From assembly GCA_964551965.1 (NCBI GenBank), contig CAZKFB010000056.1:1-6125 (forward strand): 6,125 nucleotides of DNA, given 5' to 3'. This document shows positions 5,365 through 6,125 of this stretch, piece after piece. The notes below the pieces were generated by a model. That model saw nothing but the letters and a program-made list of their open reading frames with translations. It did no database searches and had not been told where the DNA came from. Within the stretch, counting starts at the first letter, position 1. Each line of letters begins with the position of its first letter. Position numbers and translations under genes: made by a program. The DNA comes from CAG-582 sp964551965. Lineage in GTDB: Bacteria; Bacillota_I; Bacilli_A; RF39; UBA660.

Positions 5365-6125
5365 ATTCAGCCATCTTATAGACAGTCTTCTTATTTAGGA
5401 AACCATCATTGCCGAATTTACCCCCTTCTAGAATATTTTTAATTTCATCAACACTTAAATCTAAATTAAATATTAAATAATACATAATTTTAGATTCATA
5501 CTTTTTCATTAGACTAGTATAATTAAAATAAGTATTATTGAATATTGCCGTGCCATACTCTGATTCACGAACAAAGAATTCAGTATCATTGTTGATCGTA
5601 TCAATTACACAGTCATTAACATTGTCAATACCAGCATGTTTATTATAGTTCGTAAGAAGGGTTCTACGAGAATACATTATTTGGTTTTTACCTAAGACAT
5701 TTAAAACGAGTGGTTTATGTGATTTACTAATTATCTCATCAATTTCACTCTCAGTTATCTCATTACTTATTACTGCCGAACTACAACCCCTATCTAACCA
5801 AAAATTAATTGATTCATAGTTAGTAGTAAAATGATTTTGAAACCATATAAGTTCTAATGAAGTATCAGATAAAATATTAAATACTGCTATATCTTCGTAG
5901 ATAACACCTTTAAATCTCTTTAATTCGTTCTTTATGCTTTTTAAATAATCGACATCATCTGATGATAATACACGATTAATTAAAATGTAAGAATTATCAG
6001 GAATATCAGATAACTGAGTTTCTTTATAACCTATTGATAACTTAGGTACAGCAAAAAGAAAATTGGTGATGCCAATTTTCTCATATTCTTCTATTTCACT
6101 TAATTCATTTATATTAATCAATATT
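5357..6125 (-). CDS. trhP1: Small U32-family partner, TrhP1/YrrN-like (5' end probably cut by window edge)
   Basis: Probable partner of the adjacent U32 protein in tRNA wobble-uridine hydroxylation, assigned from position (directly upstream, overlapping by 8 nt) and a C-terminus (GFLNKKTVYK) resembling YrrN. Numbering from the TTG at 6121 gives 254 residues, but the frame stays open to the window edge and no ATG is seen. The residues after TTG line up with the ELLAPAG start of the family, so a few N-terminal residues are probably missing. Residues about 90-130 parallel TrhP2 residues 116-154 (TNYESINFW against LNYEAASFY). SRRTLLTNY at 151-159 parallels SGRCVLSNY, but positions matching C171 and C178 of TrhP2 are Q147 and T154. 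Only two cysteines exist (113 and 171), so it is unlikely to bind its own Fe-S cluster. YrrN is near 309 residues, so this copy is also compact. A divergent, non-catalytic subunit is my inference. Confidence 0.75.
   Translation of the reverse strand, partial: ILININELSEIEEYEKIGITNFLFAVPKLSIGYKETQLSDIPDNSYILINRVLSSDDVDYLKSIKNELKRFKGVIYEDIAVFNILSDTSLELIWFQNHFTTNYESINFWLDRGCSSAVISNEITESEIDEIISKSHKPLVLNVLGKNQIMYSRRTLLTNYNKHAGIDNVNDCVIDTINNDTEFFVRESEYGTAIFNNTYFNYTSLMKKYESKIMYYLIFNLDLSVDEIKNILEGGKFGNDGFLNKKTVYKMAEYE
6057..6081 (-). repeat. Perfect hairpin followed by a T-run, inside the 5' part of the trhP1-like gene
   Basis: In the minus direction, AGAAAATTGG (6081-6072), a 5-nt loop (6071-6067), then its exact complement CCAATTTTCT (6066-6057), directly followed by more T residues (to 6053). 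The form is that of an intrinsic terminator in the sense direction, only about 14 codons into the visible gene. It encodes ordinary residues (EKIGITNFLF), so it may be a chance product of AT-rich codons or an attenuator-like element. Confidence 0.35.

Noticed and set aside
1..6125. Mobile element, CRISPR array, tRNA or rRNA gene, or defence system
   Set aside because: Nearly all bases are covered by five housekeeping genes on one strand. The longest gap is under 100 bp, with no direct repeats, transposase or RNA gene signature seen.

Overview
This is a low-GC bacterial window with every gene on the minus strand, so transcription runs from high to low coordinates. The proteins look like those of the Bacilli/Mollicutes side of the Firmicutes. 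The beta subunit closely follows the Bacillus form, the methyltransferase resembles Bacillus YbxB, and a U32 pair precedes greA as in Bacillus. The genetic code appears standard: the Trp codons I checked are TGG, and TGA is the methyltransferase stop. My best guess is an uncultured, host-associated Bacilli lineage (Erysipelotrichales- or RF39-like). That placement is inference.

Layout in the direction of transcription: (1) 6125-5357, a small U32-family protein resembling TrhP1/YrrN, whose first codons probably lie just outside the window. (2) 5364-4162, a full-length U32 protein resembling TrhP2/YrrO, with the cysteine cluster intact. (3) 4097-3624, greA, closed by an intrinsic terminator whose stem contains the end of the greA coding sequence. 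(4) A promoter at 3593-3565, then a 196-residue RsmC/YbxB-like methyltransferase (3540-2950). (5) A perfect consensus sigma-A-type promoter (TTGACA, 17 bp, TATAAT) overlapping the methyltransferase stop codon, about 67 nt of leader, then rpoB (2851 to the left edge). rpoB shows 950 codons and lacks its C-terminal part, which lies outside the window.

The genes share a theme of RNA synthesis and decoding: wobble-uridine hydroxylation (the trhP pair), rescue of backtracked RNA polymerase (GreA), probable rRNA methylation, and the RNA polymerase beta subunit. In Bacillus subtilis the trhP-greA cluster and the ybxB-rpoB cluster are separate loci, and ybxB follows rplJ-rplL. Here the two blocks abut without rplJ-rplL, and terminator and promoter signals sit at the junction.

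I see no unknown multi-gene system. The observations most worth following are the beta subunit carrying Lys and Asp at the E. coli 513 and 526 positions of the rifampicin pocket, an inverted repeat flanking the -10 box of the rpoB promoter, and a U32 partner lacking the family's cysteines. No intergenic stretch exceeds 100 bases.
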